Shown: positions 27,648-36,153 of the stretch, in pieces
Position numbering within the stretch: the stretch's first letter is position 1
How the letters are laid out: the number at the start of each line of letters is the position of its first letter
Source: Dysgonomonas sp. 25
Lineage (GTDB): Bacteria; Bacteroidota; Bacteroidia; Bacteroidales; Dysgonomonadaceae
Direction of reading: 5' to 3'
DNA: 64,000 nucleotides
Assembly (NCBI RefSeq): GCF_010501075.1
Contig: NZ_QVMN01000007.1
Span: 124,001 to 188,000, forward strand
The notes under the pieces: model-generated
Seen by the model: the letters and a program-made list of their open reading frames with translations, nothing else
Told to the model about the DNA's origin: nothing
Databases searched by the model: none
Made by a program: the position numbers and the translations under genes

Positions 27648-27765
27648 CCTCCACTTTTAAGTGGAGGTATAGATATGGGCTCTTTGAGAAAGGCTTTAGC
27701 CAAATCTTTTTGACTAAAGTCATTGTTTCGGGGAATGAACTTTACCCACGCCTTAAAAGGCGTGG
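27648..27765. repeat. Triple-hairpin unit
   Basis: Three stems in 118 bases: CCTCCACTT/AAGTGGAGG with a 2-base loop (27648-27667), CTTTAG-n-CAAA/TTTG-n-CTAAAG with a 4-base loop (27694-27719), and CCACGCCTT/AAGGCGTGG with a 2-base loop (27746-27765). Extruding palindromes like these flank IS200/IS605-type elements, but no transposase or guide-associated gene is present, so an origin is not established. Confidence 0.55.
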
Positions 27766-27875
27766 CAATTCTCTTATTTTATGAATAGGACAATGGTTTG
27801 CTCCGTTCAGCATGGAAGGTACATTAAAAGTAACTTTGTGAAAATGCCCGAGATGAGTAGAGGTATGTTATTTTT

Positions 27876-27954
27876 TTGTCACTTCGAACGAAGGTGAGAA
27901 GTCTCCTCCTTATTGTGTGACGAGATGCCTCAGATAGACTTCGGCATGACAAAG
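27876..27954. repeat. GTCAC/GGCATGACA inverted repeat (diverged copy)
   Basis: The left arm starts TTGTCACTTCGAACGAAG and the right arm ends ACTTCGGCATGACAAAG, with GAGATGCC between. It matches the layout of the 53492-53567 element (GTCATCCCGAGCG ... GCTCGGCATGACA) with more differences. Confidence 0.6.
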
Positions 27955-27985
27955 AAAAAAGATATACATGAAAAATATTCGAGAT

Positions 27986-28102
27986 GAATATACTTTTTCT
28001 CTGCTGTTTTACCTTAACCAATTCATAATGAGGTCAAAATAAGGGTAGCAAAAGTAACAGCAAGGTGACAAAAAAGTAACACTTTTGTCACTTTTGAGAG
28101 GG
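27986..28102 (+). repeat. AT-rich dispersed element, copy B
   Basis: Shares ATATACTTTTT, a TTTTACCTTAAC block and GCAAAAGTAACAGCAAGG with TGACAAAAAAGT, then TTTTGTCACTTTTGAG, with the copies at 5968 and 62240. It ends about 45 bases before the proC promoter element. Confidence 0.65.
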
Positions 28103-28146
28103 GATATAAAAGTCAGCATTGATTCGCTTTAAACGGCAGATTGTTG

Positions 28147-28154
28147 TATATTTG
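28147..28154 (+). promoter_or_regulatory. -7 promoter element (TATATTTG) of proC
   Basis: An exact TAnnTTTG match 38 bases before the ATG. TTCG is at the -33 position with a 20-base spacer. Confidence 0.6.
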
Positions 28155-28191
28155 CTTTTGATTAAGGCATTTTATTACAAAAAGAAGAAAT

Positions 28192-28977
28192 ATGAAGATA
28201 GCAATTGTAGGTGGCGGCAATATGGGAGGCGCTATTGCTTTAGGGCTGGCGAGTGGAAACTTATTTGCACCCGAAGATATAACGGTTATCAACCGCCGTC
28301 AGGAGAAAGCCGATGAATTGAAACATGCTTGCAAAGGCATAAATGCAGTTGCAAATGATTATATTTCTATCAGTCAGGCGGATATTGTTGTGTTGGCGAT
28401 AAAGCCTTGGTTGATAGCAGATTTTGTAGGAGATTACAGTCCGTTTCTGAATAATCCGAAGCAACTGCTGATTTCGGTGGCTGCTGGAATCACCCTCGCC
28501 CAGCTATCGGAATGGACATCCGACGATAAGCCTGTCTTCCGTGTGATGCCTAACACTGCTGTTGCAGTCAAACAAAGCATGACATTTGTCAGTGCAGCAA
28601 ACGCGACGCCCGAACAAACCCAATTGGTGATGGACATTTTTGCCGAAGTGGGAAAAGTAGAACTGATAGAAGAGAAGCAAATGGTGGCAGCCATGTCGTT
28701 GGCTTCGTGTGGAATAGCCTATGCTTTCCGCTATATCCGCGCGGCATCCGAAGGGGGAGTGGAAATGGCCTTTTCGGCATCCAAATCGAAAGATATTGTC
28801 ATCCAGACTTTGCGCGGAGCTATCGAGTTGCTCGAGGCAAACGGTACGCATCCCGAAGAGGAAATAGACAAGGTGACTACGCCCGGAGGTATTACCATAA
28901 AGGGTTTGAACGAGATGGAACATGCCGGATTCACATCTGCCGTGATTAAAGGTTTGAAAGCCAGTTTTATAAAATAA
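28192..28977 (+). CDS. proC: Pyrroline-5-carboxylate reductase
   Basis: 261 residues. The NAD(P)-binding Rossmann start is IAIVGGGNMGGAIALGL (about 2-18). Later come VVLAIKPW, FRVMPNTAVAV, and the C-terminal helical dimer domain with ASCGIAYAFRYIRAASEGG and TTPGGITIKGLNEME. It reduces 1-pyrroline-5-carboxylate to proline, the last step of proline synthesis. The start follows an AAGAAGAAAT stretch, about as close to a ribosome-binding site as this genome offers. It is monocistronic. Confidence 0.95.
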   Translation: MKIAIVGGGNMGGAIALGLASGNLFAPEDITVINRRQEKADELKHACKGINAVANDYISISQADIVVLAIKPWLIADFVGDYSPFLNNPKQLLISVAAGITLAQLSEWTSDDKPVFRVMPNTAVAVKQSMTFVSAANATPEQTQLVMDIFAEVGKVELIEEKQMVAAMSLASCGIAYAFRYIRAASEGGVEMAFSASKSKDIVIQTLRGAIELLEANGTHPEEEIDKVTTPGGITIKGLNEMEHAGFTSAVIKGLKASFIK

Positions 28978-29056
28978 ATGTTAGTAAAAATTAATTATTC
29001 GGCATGTAAATTTATATCCTTGGAAGACTGATTTCATATTATATATGTTATCTTTA

Positions 29057-29190
29057 CGAATTAAGTGGTATCTATGTTCATGTGAGAGCTTTAAGATACC
29101 GTTCTGTCGCGGAAAGTCTTGTCTGTGAGGCAAATGTAGCTCGAGTTGTGCTCCTTTCCGTACCTGAACCCTGAGAAAGAAAAAACAATA
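29057..29190 (+). ncRNA. Candidate structured leader or small RNA upstream of recJ
   Basis: TATCTTTA at 29049-29056 could start a transcript here. The region folds plausibly by eye: GGTATCT (29068) with AGATACC, CGGAAAG (29115) with CTTTCCG (29154), and GTTCA with TGAAC further out, a nested rod-like arrangement. It is noticeably richer in GC than the flanks. No family (6S, SRP, riboswitch) could be assigned; it may simply be the recJ leader. Confidence 0.3.
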
Positions 29191-29196
29191 TATATA

Positions 29197-30921
29197 ATGA
29201 TTTACAAATGGAATTATCATGCCCTTACACCACAACAAACAGAAGAAAGAGATAAGTTAGCACAGGAGATGTCTATCAGTCCTGTCCTGGCTCAATTGTT
29301 GGTACAACGAGGTATCACGACCGGCCAGGCAGCGCGAGGATTCTTTTATCCGAGCCTCAAGGACTTACACGATCCTTTTCTTCTGCCCGATATGGGTAAA
29401 GCGATAGAAAGAATAGAAAAAGCGTTGGGGCAAAAAGAACGCATTCTTATCTATGGCGATTATGATGTAGACGGAACAACAGCCGTTGCTCTGGTTTATA
29501 AGTTCTTACGAAAGTTTACGACAAATCTCGATTATTACATCCCCGATCGTTACGACGAAGGGTATGGTATCTCGGATCAGGGGATAGACTACGCATCCGA
29601 GACGGGTGTGAAGCTGATTATCGCCCTCGATTGCGGTATAAAATCCATTGATAAAGTCGATTATGCCAAAGAAAAAGGGATAGACTTCATCATTGGCGAT
29701 CATCACATGCCCGACGAAACCTTGCCCGATGCCGTGGCGGTTATCGATGCCAAGCGGTTGGATAACAAATATCCTTACGAGCATCTTTCGGGTTGTGGGG
29801 TAGGCTTTAAGCTGGTGCAGGCGTTAGCGCAAAACAATAGGATGCCTTTCTCGGAGCTGAACGATTTGCTCGACCTCGTAGCGGTGAGCATAGCTTCGGA
29901 TATTGTGCCCATAACAGGCGAGAACCGCATTCTTGCCCATTATGGACTGAAACAAATCAATGCCAATCCCAGCCTTGGCTTACGCGGAATAATCGATATC
30001 TGCGGACTGGCAGGGAAAAAGATAACGATAGGCGATATCGTCTTCAAGATAGGCCCGCGTATCAACGCCTCAGGCCGTATGATGAACGGGAAAGAAGCCG
30101 TAGCCCTTCTGCTGGCAAGTTCGGTGGACGAAGCCCGTAAAATGAGCGAGAATATCGACCATTATAACGACGATAGGCGCGAACTGGACAAGCGCATCAC
30201 CGATGAGGCTAATAGCTTCATAGACGGGCATCTGGACATGCTGAAAAAGAAGAGTATCGTTATCTATAACGAGAACTGGCACAAGGGTGTAATCGGAATC
30301 GTGGCTTCGCGCTTGACGGAGAAATACCTGCGTCCGGCTATCGTATTGACGAAGTCGAATGGGCTGATTACTGGTTCGGCGCGCTCGGTTGCGGGATTCG
30401 ATGTCTACAAAGCGATAGAGTCGTGCAAGGATATCCTCGAGAACTTCGGAGGGCATACCTATGCCGCAGGCATGTCGCTGAAAGAGGAACATCTGTCAGA
30501 ATTTCGCCGCCGCATCGAGGAAATATCCACCGAGGCCATAGCGCCCGAAATGATGCAGCCTCAAATTGATATAGATGTGGAGTTGACATTCAAGGAGATT
30601 AACCAGAAGTTTACGGATGATTTGGCGATGCTTGCCCCGTTCGGCCCTGAGAACGAAAATCCGATATTTATGACCCGCAAGGTGATGGACTACGGTACGA
30701 GCAAGCTTGTAGGTAAGTCGGATATGCACATCAAACTGGAAATGATAGATCAGAGCACTTCTTTGCCTGTCAATGGCATTGCGTTCCGCCAGGGAGATGT
30801 GTTCGGCAGTATAAAGAACGGTAACCTGTTCGATATTTGCTATACACTCGAAGAAAATAACCATCGGGGCAAGAAAACGATGCAGTTGTATGTAAAAGAC
30901 ATAGATACAACTAATTATTGA
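29197..30921 (+). CDS. recJ: Single-stranded-DNA exonuclease RecJ
   Basis: 574 residues from the ATG at 29197 (MIYKWNYHAL). An in-frame GTG 51 bases upstream lies in the presumed structured leader and is rejected. The DHH phosphoesterase motifs are present: YGDYDVDGTTA (about 86-96), ALDCGI, GDHHMPDE, and the later DHHA1/OB region (GSARSVAGFDVYKAI, NFGGHTYAAGMSL). The enzyme degrades ssDNA 5' to 3' in RecF-type repair. The last residue sits 5 bases before the ATG of a lipoprotein gene. recQ lies 880 bases downstream on the same strand. Confidence 0.95.
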   Translation: MIYKWNYHALTPQQTEERDKLAQEMSISPVLAQLLVQRGITTGQAARGFFYPSLKDLHDPFLLPDMGKAIERIEKALGQKERILIYGDYDVDGTTAVALVYKFLRKFTTNLDYYIPDRYDEGYGISDQGIDYASETGVKLIIALDCGIKSIDKVDYAKEKGIDFIIGDHHMPDETLPDAVAVIDAKRLDNKYPYEHLSGCGVGFKLVQALAQNNRMPFSELNDLLDLVAVSIASDIVPITGENRILAHYGLKQINANPSLGLRGIIDICGLAGKKITIGDIVFKIGPRINASGRMMNGKEAVALLLASSVDEARKMSENIDHYNDDRRELDKRITDEANSFIDGHLDMLKKKSIVIYNENWHKGVIGIVASRLTEKYLRPAIVLTKSNGLITGSARSVAGFDVYKAIESCKDILENFGGHTYAAGMSLKEEHLSEFRRRIEEISTEAIAPEMMQPQIDIDVELTFKEINQKFTDDLAMLAPFGPENENPIFMTRKVMDYGTSKLVGKSDMHIKLEMIDQSTSLPVNGIAFRQGDVFGSIKNGNLFDICYTLEENNHRGKKTMQLYVKDIDTTNY

Positions 30922-30926
30922 GCCTT

Positions 30927-31742
30927 ATGAGAAAGACGTGTGTTTTATCGGCTATTCTGCTTTTGCTACTGTTTGTCTCATGTAACGGAAAAAGCAAGAA
31001 TAATATGGAAACAGACAATAAGAATGAAGTACCATACGAGGTGCAGTCGGGGAAAGTGATTCCGGCAGATAAATACCTTGTGGGCGAAGATACATTGTAT
31101 GTTACGCTGGTGGGGCACGGCTCTGTTATGCTCGAGTATAAAGGGCAGATTATCCATATCGATCCTTATTCGGCTGTTGCTGATTATTCGGAGTTGCCCA
31201 AAGCCGATTTGATCCTGTTGACGCATGAGCATCGGGATCATTTGGATATGGAAGCCTTGAAATTGGTGGAGAAAGAGGATGCTTTGACAAGCCTCATGCT
31301 CTCACAGTCGTGTTATGATATACTGAAATATGGCGAAGTGTTGAAGAATGGTGATATTGCTTCGTGGAATGGAATAGGAATCGATGTCGTTCCGGCTTAC
31401 AATATAAAGCATGCGCTCCCTGATGGCAAACCATACCATCCCAAAGGACGTGGAAACGGTTATGTCCTGAAGTTCGGTAAGCCCGGATTTGTCGTGTATA
31501 TAGCCGGTGATACGGAAAATATACCGGAGATGGATGTCTTGAAAGGAAAAGTGGATATTGCATTTCTGCCACAGAATTTACCCTATACGATGGATGCCAA
31601 TATGTTTGTTGATGCGGCATTAAAGGTACAGCCGAAGTATCTGTACACGTACCATGCAAAGGAGGGGGAGATGATCCAATCCAAACGCATCGACAATAAT
31701 GGGATTGAGCACCTTATTCGTCCGATGTCTAATAAGAAATAG
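30927..31742 (+). CDS. MBL-fold metallo-hydrolase lipoprotein (UlaG-like)
   Basis: 271 residues from the ATG at 30927; an in-frame TTG 9 bases upstream overlaps the recJ stop and is less likely. The signal peptide ends in a lipobox (VSCN, Cys about 19), so it should be a membrane-anchored hydrolase facing the periplasm. The metal site is LTHEHRDHLD (HxHxDH, about 96-105), then a YIAGDTENIPEM motif and a final TYHAKEGEM. The body resembles UlaG-like hydrolases. The substrate is unknown. It follows recJ by 5 bases and is probably cotranscribed. Confidence 0.88.
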   Translation: MRKTCVLSAILLLLLFVSCNGKSKNNMETDNKNEVPYEVQSGKVIPADKYLVGEDTLYVTLVGHGSVMLEYKGQIIHIDPYSAVADYSELPKADLILLTHEHRDHLDMEALKLVEKEDALTSLMLSQSCYDILKYGEVLKNGDIASWNGIGIDVVPAYNIKHALPDGKPYHPKGRGNGYVLKFGKPGFVVYIAGDTENIPEMDVLKGKVDIAFLPQNLPYTMDANMFVDAALKVQPKYLYTYHAKEGEMIQSKRIDNNGIEHLIRPMSNKK

Positions 31743-31774
31743 TTACAGGTAGACAAGTTACGAGTTACAAGTTG
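31741..31774 (+). repeat. Heptamer array between lipoprotein gene and recQ
   Basis: AGTTACA ... AGACA, AGTTACG, AGTTACA, AGTT: the same units in the same orientation as the left arm of the unit at 59791, but here with no S23 gene or inverted partner. Confidence 0.6.
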
Positions 31775-31800
31775 GTTATTCAGAATACCTATGAAACCGA

Positions 31801-33711
31801 ATGGATAAGTATCATGAAGTCTTGCATCGATATTGGGGATATACTTCCTTCCGTCCGTTGCAGGAAGATATTATCCATGCCATAAGCGAGGGCAAAGACA
31901 CCCTCGGGCTGATGCCTACGGGGGGCGGTAAATCCCTTACTTTTCAGGTTCCGGCAATGACAAAGGAGGGAGTGTGTCTGGTTATTACCCCTTTGATTGC
32001 TTTGATGAAGGATCAGGTAGACAACCTTCGCCAACGGGGAATCAGAGCCTTGTCCGTCTATTCGGGTATGGCCCGGCATGAGATTATCACGACACTCGAA
32101 AACGCCATCTTCGGCGACTATAAATTCCTCTACGTCTCGCCCGAACGGCTATCTTCCGACATCTTTCTGGTGAAAATGCGCGAGATGAATATCTCGATGC
32201 TCGTAGTCGATGAGGCGCATTGTATCTCGCAGTGGGGGTACGATTTCCGCCCTTCTTACCTGCAAATAGCCAACTTGCGCGAATTGCTGCCCGAAGTGCC
32301 TGTGTTGGCTTTGACGGCAACGGCTACCCCCGAAGTAGTGGATGATATACAGAATAAGCTCCTGTTCAAGCAAAAAAATGTATTCAAGACCAGTTTCGAA
32401 AGGAAGAATCTGGCTTATCTGGTGCGCCATGCGGAAGATAAGAATGAGCAATTGGTCAAGATATTGAACCGTCTGCAGGGAACGGCGATTGTCTATGTCC
32501 GAAGCCGCCAGAAGACAAAAGAAATAGCCGAATACCTGCAACAACAGGGCTTTTCGGCAGACTTCTTTCATGCGGGACTGCCTCATACGGATAAGGCGAG
32601 GAAGCAAACGGCGTGGAAGAACAACGAATGTCGCGTGATTGTCTCTACCAATGCCTTTGGGATGGGGATAGATAAGCCCGATGTGCGTTTGGTGGTGCAT
32701 ATGGATTTGCCCAACGCCATAGAGGAATATTTTCAGGAGGCGGGGCGTGCCGGTCGCGATGGATTGGAGGCTTATGCCGTGATTCTGTATAATAAATCGG
32801 ATGCGACCAAGCTGAAAAAGCGTATTGTAGATGAGTTTCCCGACCGCGATTTTGTAGCGCAGGTGTACGAGCGTCTGGCGTTCTACTTTCAGGTGGCCGA
32901 AGGAGCAGGGTTGAATATGACCTACGACTTCAACTTGAAGGAGTTTTGTGCCAATTATAAGTTGCCGATGATACCTGTGCATAGCGCCTTGAAGCTATTG
33001 GCGTTAGCCGGATATATCGATTACAGCGACGAGATTGATAACCGTTCGCGCCTGCTGTTTACTGTCTATCGGGACGAGTTGTATCACTTCAATTTCGATA
33101 AAGATACCGATGCGGTTATCAGTATTATACTACGCTTATATACAGGGCTTTTTACCGATTATGCCCATATCGACGAAGGGGCGATTGCTACCCGTTTAGA
33201 GATGAAGCGGAAAGAGGTGTATGAGATACTGAAAATGCTGGACAAAAGGAATATTATAGACTATATCCCGCATAAAAAGATGCCGTTGGTGACATATCGG
33301 CAAACGCGTGTGGATAAGAAATACCTTACTATTCCGCGCCTGATATATGAAGACCGGAAGCTGCGCTTCGATACCCGTATAAAAGCAATGACAGATTATG
33401 CACAGCAGCAATCCGTTTGCCGGAGCCGTTATTTGCTCAATTACTTTGGCGAGGAAACATCTAAGGATTGCGGACATTGCGATGTTTGTCTGGCTAAAAA
33501 CGATTCGGGGCTGACCAATAAACGTTATAACGAAATAGCGGATGCTTTGTGCGGATTGTTAAAAGAAAAACCTCTTCCGATAAGCCTGCTTATAGAGACT
33601 TTAGCCATCTTCCCCGCAAAGGATGTAACAACAGTAATCCGCTTCGAAGCAGACAAAGGTACTTTCCGTATAGATGGCGAAATGGTCGCTCTGAGTAGGC
33701 AGGAATCATAG
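31801..33711 (+). CDS. recQ: ATP-dependent DNA helicase RecQ
   Basis: 636 residues. SF2 helicase motifs are seen in order: MPTGGGKSLTF (Walker A, about 37-47), VVDEAHCISQWGYDFRP (DEAH, about 140-155), LTATATP, ATNAFGMGIDKPDVR-type motif V (STNAFGMGIDK) and the QEAGRAGRDG motif VI. The RecQ-Ct zinc module (CRSRYLL ... CGHCDVC) and winged helix follow. The last 70 residues are not a clear HRDC domain. It unwinds DNA 3' to 5' in recombination repair. Its stop overlaps the convergent aroB stop by 6 bases. Confidence 0.96.
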   Translation: MDKYHEVLHRYWGYTSFRPLQEDIIHAISEGKDTLGLMPTGGGKSLTFQVPAMTKEGVCLVITPLIALMKDQVDNLRQRGIRALSVYSGMARHEIITTLENAIFGDYKFLYVSPERLSSDIFLVKMREMNISMLVVDEAHCISQWGYDFRPSYLQIANLRELLPEVPVLALTATATPEVVDDIQNKLLFKQKNVFKTSFERKNLAYLVRHAEDKNEQLVKILNRLQGTAIVYVRSRQKTKEIAEYLQQQGFSADFFHAGLPHTDKARKQTAWKNNECRVIVSTNAFGMGIDKPDVRLVVHMDLPNAIEEYFQEAGRAGRDGLEAYAVILYNKSDATKLKKRIVDEFPDRDFVAQVYERLAFYFQVAEGAGLNMTYDFNLKEFCANYKLPMIPVHSALKLLALAGYIDYSDEIDNRSRLLFTVYRDELYHFNFDKDTDAVISIILRLYTGLFTDYAHIDEGAIATRLEMKRKEVYEILKMLDKRNIIDYIPHKKMPLVTYRQTRVDKKYLTIPRLIYEDRKLRFDTRIKAMTDYAQQQSVCRSRYLLNYFGEETSKDCGHCDVCLAKNDSGLTNKRYNEIADALCGLLKEKPLPISLLIETLAIFPAKDVTTVIRFEADKGTFRIDGEMVALSRQES

Positions 33712-34764
33712 TCCGACGCTTTCGCGCAGGAAATCAATCGATTCGAAAATATCTTCTTTACTGGCCGACTGGTCTATCTCTATTTTCCCAATATCCGACA
33801 AAAAAGTGAAGTTTATCTTATCTGCCGCAGCATTCTTCTTGTCGTGCTTCATCAAGTCGTAGAGTTGTTCGTAGTCGTCGCAGTCGAAGATAAAATCAGG
33901 GTAGTTGTCGCGGATAAAATACACCGTCGGGTAGAATTTCTCTTTCGGGAAATGGCAGTATTTATGCGATAAATATAACTCACAGACGATTCCCCAAGCA
34001 ACTGCATATCCGTGTTGAACGGGCTTGTTCTTTTCATAAGAAAGGCTTTCGAAAGCGTGTCCGATAGTATGCCCCAGATTCAAAGCCTTGCGGATACCTT
34101 TTTCGAAAGGATCTTGTTCCACGATTCTCTCTTTAACCTTTACGGAGCTGAACGTGAGTGTTTTTAATCGCTCGTAGTCAATCTCCTCCGTATCGAAAGA
34201 GGTAATCGCTTTCCATTCCTTATCGCTATCCAGCAAACTGTGCTTAATCATTTCGGCATATCCCGAGAGTAAGTTCTGATGGTTGAGTGTCTTGAAAAAC
34301 TCCGAGTCTATCAAAACGGCTTCGGCAGGAGCAAACGCCCCGATTTCGTTTTTCAGACCGTCGAAGTTAACACCCGTTTTACCTCCCACGGCCGCATCTA
34401 CAGCGCCGAGCAGGGTAGTGGGTATATTGATACACTTGATTCCCCGTTTGAAGCAGGCAGCAGCAAAGCCGCCAATATCGGTCAGCATTCCGCCGCCCAA
34501 ATTAATAAGCAGAGAATGGCGGGTTGCCCCATGTTCAACTAAATAATGCCATATCTGCGACAGGGTGTCTATGCTTTTGTGCGTCTCCCCCGAACCGATA
34601 GTGATTTTTCCGGCTTGCGCGATGTACTCATTCCCTGCAATAAGCGGATAGCAAAGCTTATCGGTGTTGACATCGGTCAGCACGAACAGTTTATCGAAAC
34701 TTAGTTGTCCGATAATGGCGGATAAATCCTTGTCGAGGTCGGAGACTTTTATTATTTGTTGCAT
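33706..34764 (-). CDS. aroB: 3-dehydroquinate synthase
   Basis: 352 residues. NAD-binding and catalytic motifs: GSGETHKSID, GGGMLTDIGGFAAACFKRG, PTTLLGAVDAAVGGKTGVNF, and the zinc ligands in LNLGHTIGHAFE plus the Glu and His of YAEMIKHSLL and HGYAVAWG. It converts DAHP to 3-dehydroquinate, step 2 of the shikimate pathway. It starts 6 bases after fmt and ends a minus-strand operon. The 3' end overlaps recQ tail to tail. Confidence 0.96.
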   Translation of the reverse strand: MQQIIKVSDLDKDLSAIIGQLSFDKLFVLTDVNTDKLCYPLIAGNEYIAQAGKITIGSGETHKSIDTLSQIWHYLVEHGATRHSLLINLGGGMLTDIGGFAAACFKRGIKCINIPTTLLGAVDAAVGGKTGVNFDGLKNEIGAFAPAEAVLIDSEFFKTLNHQNLLSGYAEMIKHSLLDSDKEWKAITSFDTEEIDYERLKTLTFSSVKVKERIVEQDPFEKGIRKALNLGHTIGHAFESLSYEKNKPVQHGYAVAWGIVCELYLSHKYCHFPKEKFYPTVYFIRDNYPDFIFDCDDYEQLYDLMKHDKKNAAADKINFTFLSDIGKIEIDQSASKEDIFESIDFLRESVGL

Positions 34765-34770
34765 AGATTC

Positions 34771-35742
34771 CTATTTAAAATAGCTGTCTTTATCGAACTT
34801 GTAGCCGTTCAATACTTCCTGAATAGTCATTGCTCGTTTTCCGGGAAATTGAAGCTGTTGCACGTCGATGTATCCATCGGGGCAGGTAACATGCAGATAA
34901 GTCTTGTTGTCGGTGTGGATGCTCCCCACGTGATGAGACGATTCCGATAAAGTATAATTAGCTGCGTATATTTTCACCATCAAAGGCTCTTGGTCACCAC
35001 AGAGAAGCCCTGTCCAAGCGGCAGGGTAGGGCGATAGTCCGCGGATATGGTTGTAGACTTGCCATACAGACTTCGTCCAATCAATCCGGCAAGTATTTTT
35101 GAATATCTTCGGAGCGGCTTTCAATTGACCTTCATCCGAATAAAGTTGCTCCTGTGCAACGGCATCGACTTTGTCCTCCAGAATCAAATCGACTGTTTTC
35201 TGCACGAGTGTTGCCCCCAGATGCATCAATTCGTCGTGAACCTTTCCGGCATTGTCTTTCTCGCCGATGGTTATCTTTTCTTGCAGGATGATTTTTCCTG
35301 TATCTATTTCGTGTGTCAGGAAGAAGGTGGTTACTCCCGTTTCCTTCTCGCCATTGATGACCGCCCAATTGATAGGGGCAGCCCCCCTGTATTGGGGGAG
35401 GAGGGAAGAGTGAAGATTAAACGTCCCCAATCGTGGCATATCCCACACTACTTCGGGGAGCATGCGGAAGGCTACAACAATCTGCAGGTCAGCTTCCCAT
35501 GCTCTTAACGCTTCCAAAAAGGTTTCATCTTTCAGCTTTTCGGGTTGTAATAGCGGAAGGTTCTTTTCCAATGCATATTTTTTGACCGGCGAGTGCTGCA
35601 ATTGCATTCCGCGTCCGCCCGGTTTATCGGGCATCGTGATTACGCCTACTATATTATAACCGTTCTCTACTAAAATACGCAAACTCTCGACCGCAAAGTC
35701 GGGAGTTCCCATAAATACAATCCGCAAATCCTGTTTGTTCAT
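34771..35742 (-). CDS. fmt: Methionyl-tRNA formyltransferase
   Basis: 323 residues. The formyltransferase fold begins VFMGTPDFAVESL. The folate/catalytic motif is NLHSSLLPQYRGAAPINWAV (Asn and His catalytic, about 110-130), followed by THEIDTGKII with the catalytic Asp. A C-terminal OB-like tRNA-binding domain (about 210-320) follows. It formylates initiator Met-tRNA. It lies 6 bases downstream of the small membrane protein gene and 6 bases upstream of aroB. Confidence 0.97.
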   Translation of the reverse strand: MNKQDLRIVFMGTPDFAVESLRILVENGYNIVGVITMPDKPGGRGMQLQHSPVKKYALEKNLPLLQPEKLKDETFLEALRAWEADLQIVVAFRMLPEVVWDMPRLGTFNLHSSLLPQYRGAAPINWAVINGEKETGVTTFFLTHEIDTGKIILQEKITIGEKDNAGKVHDELMHLGATLVQKTVDLILEDKVDAVAQEQLYSDEGQLKAAPKIFKNTCRIDWTKSVWQVYNHIRGLSPYPAAWTGLLCGDQEPLMVKIYAANYTLSESSHHVGSIHTDNKTYLHVTCPDGYIDVQQLQFPGKRAMTIQEVLNGYKFDKDSYFK

Positions 35743-35748
35743 ATTTCT

Positions 35749-35982
35749 TTATCGTGTGTGCTGAGATTGATTCGACTTGTTTTTGTTCAGTGGTTCCCCT
35801 TTGAAAAATAAGGTTCTTATCAACCACAACAAGACTGCCGCGACACAGATCAACGCTACTGTTATAGCAGCCTTAACTATCAGCAGCCACGAGATAGGAT
35901 AAATATCCCAAATGGACAAAAAGGTGAGTATGGTACCGGTGATGACCACAATCGTAGAAAGTATGCCTATTGCTATCTTCAT
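35749..35982 (-). CDS. Small two-helix membrane protein
   Basis: 77 residues from the ATG at 35982; an in-frame TTG 9 bases upstream gives no added feature. Two membrane segments (about 3-25 and 32-56) are followed by a basic, Asn/Gln-rich cytosolic tail (KNKSNQSQHTR). No family is recognised. It is the first gene of the fmt/aroB operon (6-base gap). Its role is unknown. Confidence 0.7.
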   Translation of the reverse strand: MKIAIGILSTIVVITGTILTFLSIWDIYPISWLLIVKAAITVALICVAAVLLWLIRTLFFKGEPLNKNKSNQSQHTR

Positions 35983-36119
35983 AACTAACAATTTTTAGTG
36001 TTTGGGGCTGAAAAATAATATCCATGTAAAGATATTACATTCTGCCCAAGATACCTTATCATAAAAAAGTAAAAATATAAAAAAAGGCATAGATTCCTGA
36101 AAATCGATTATAATCTTTC

Positions 36120-36127
36120 TATCTTTG
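36120..36127 (+). promoter_or_regulatory. -7 promoter element (TATCTTTG) of the TonB receptor gene
   Basis: An exact TAnnTTTG match 27 bases before the ATG. The leader would be about 20 bases, too short for a cobalamin riboswitch. Confidence 0.6.
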
Positions 36128-36153
36128 GCGCGTCAAATTTTAATAATTAACAA

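Larger units (their letters stand above)
27519..28191. other. Intergenic repeat cluster before proC
   Basis: No coding capacity is believable across about 670 bases. From left to right it holds a heptamer/octamer array (27563), a triple-hairpin unit (27648), a GTCAC-type inverted repeat (27876), the AT-rich dispersed element copy B (27986) and a -7 promoter element (28147). No transposase or remnant of one is visible. Confidence 0.65.

Noticed and set aside
32149-32982. 277-codon open frame on the minus strand
   Set aside because: Antisense to the helicase core of recQ.
35992-36153. Cobalamin riboswitch before the BtuB-like receptor
   Set aside because: The -7 element lies 27 bases before the ATG, the spacer is too short, and no B12-box-like GCCACTG is present.
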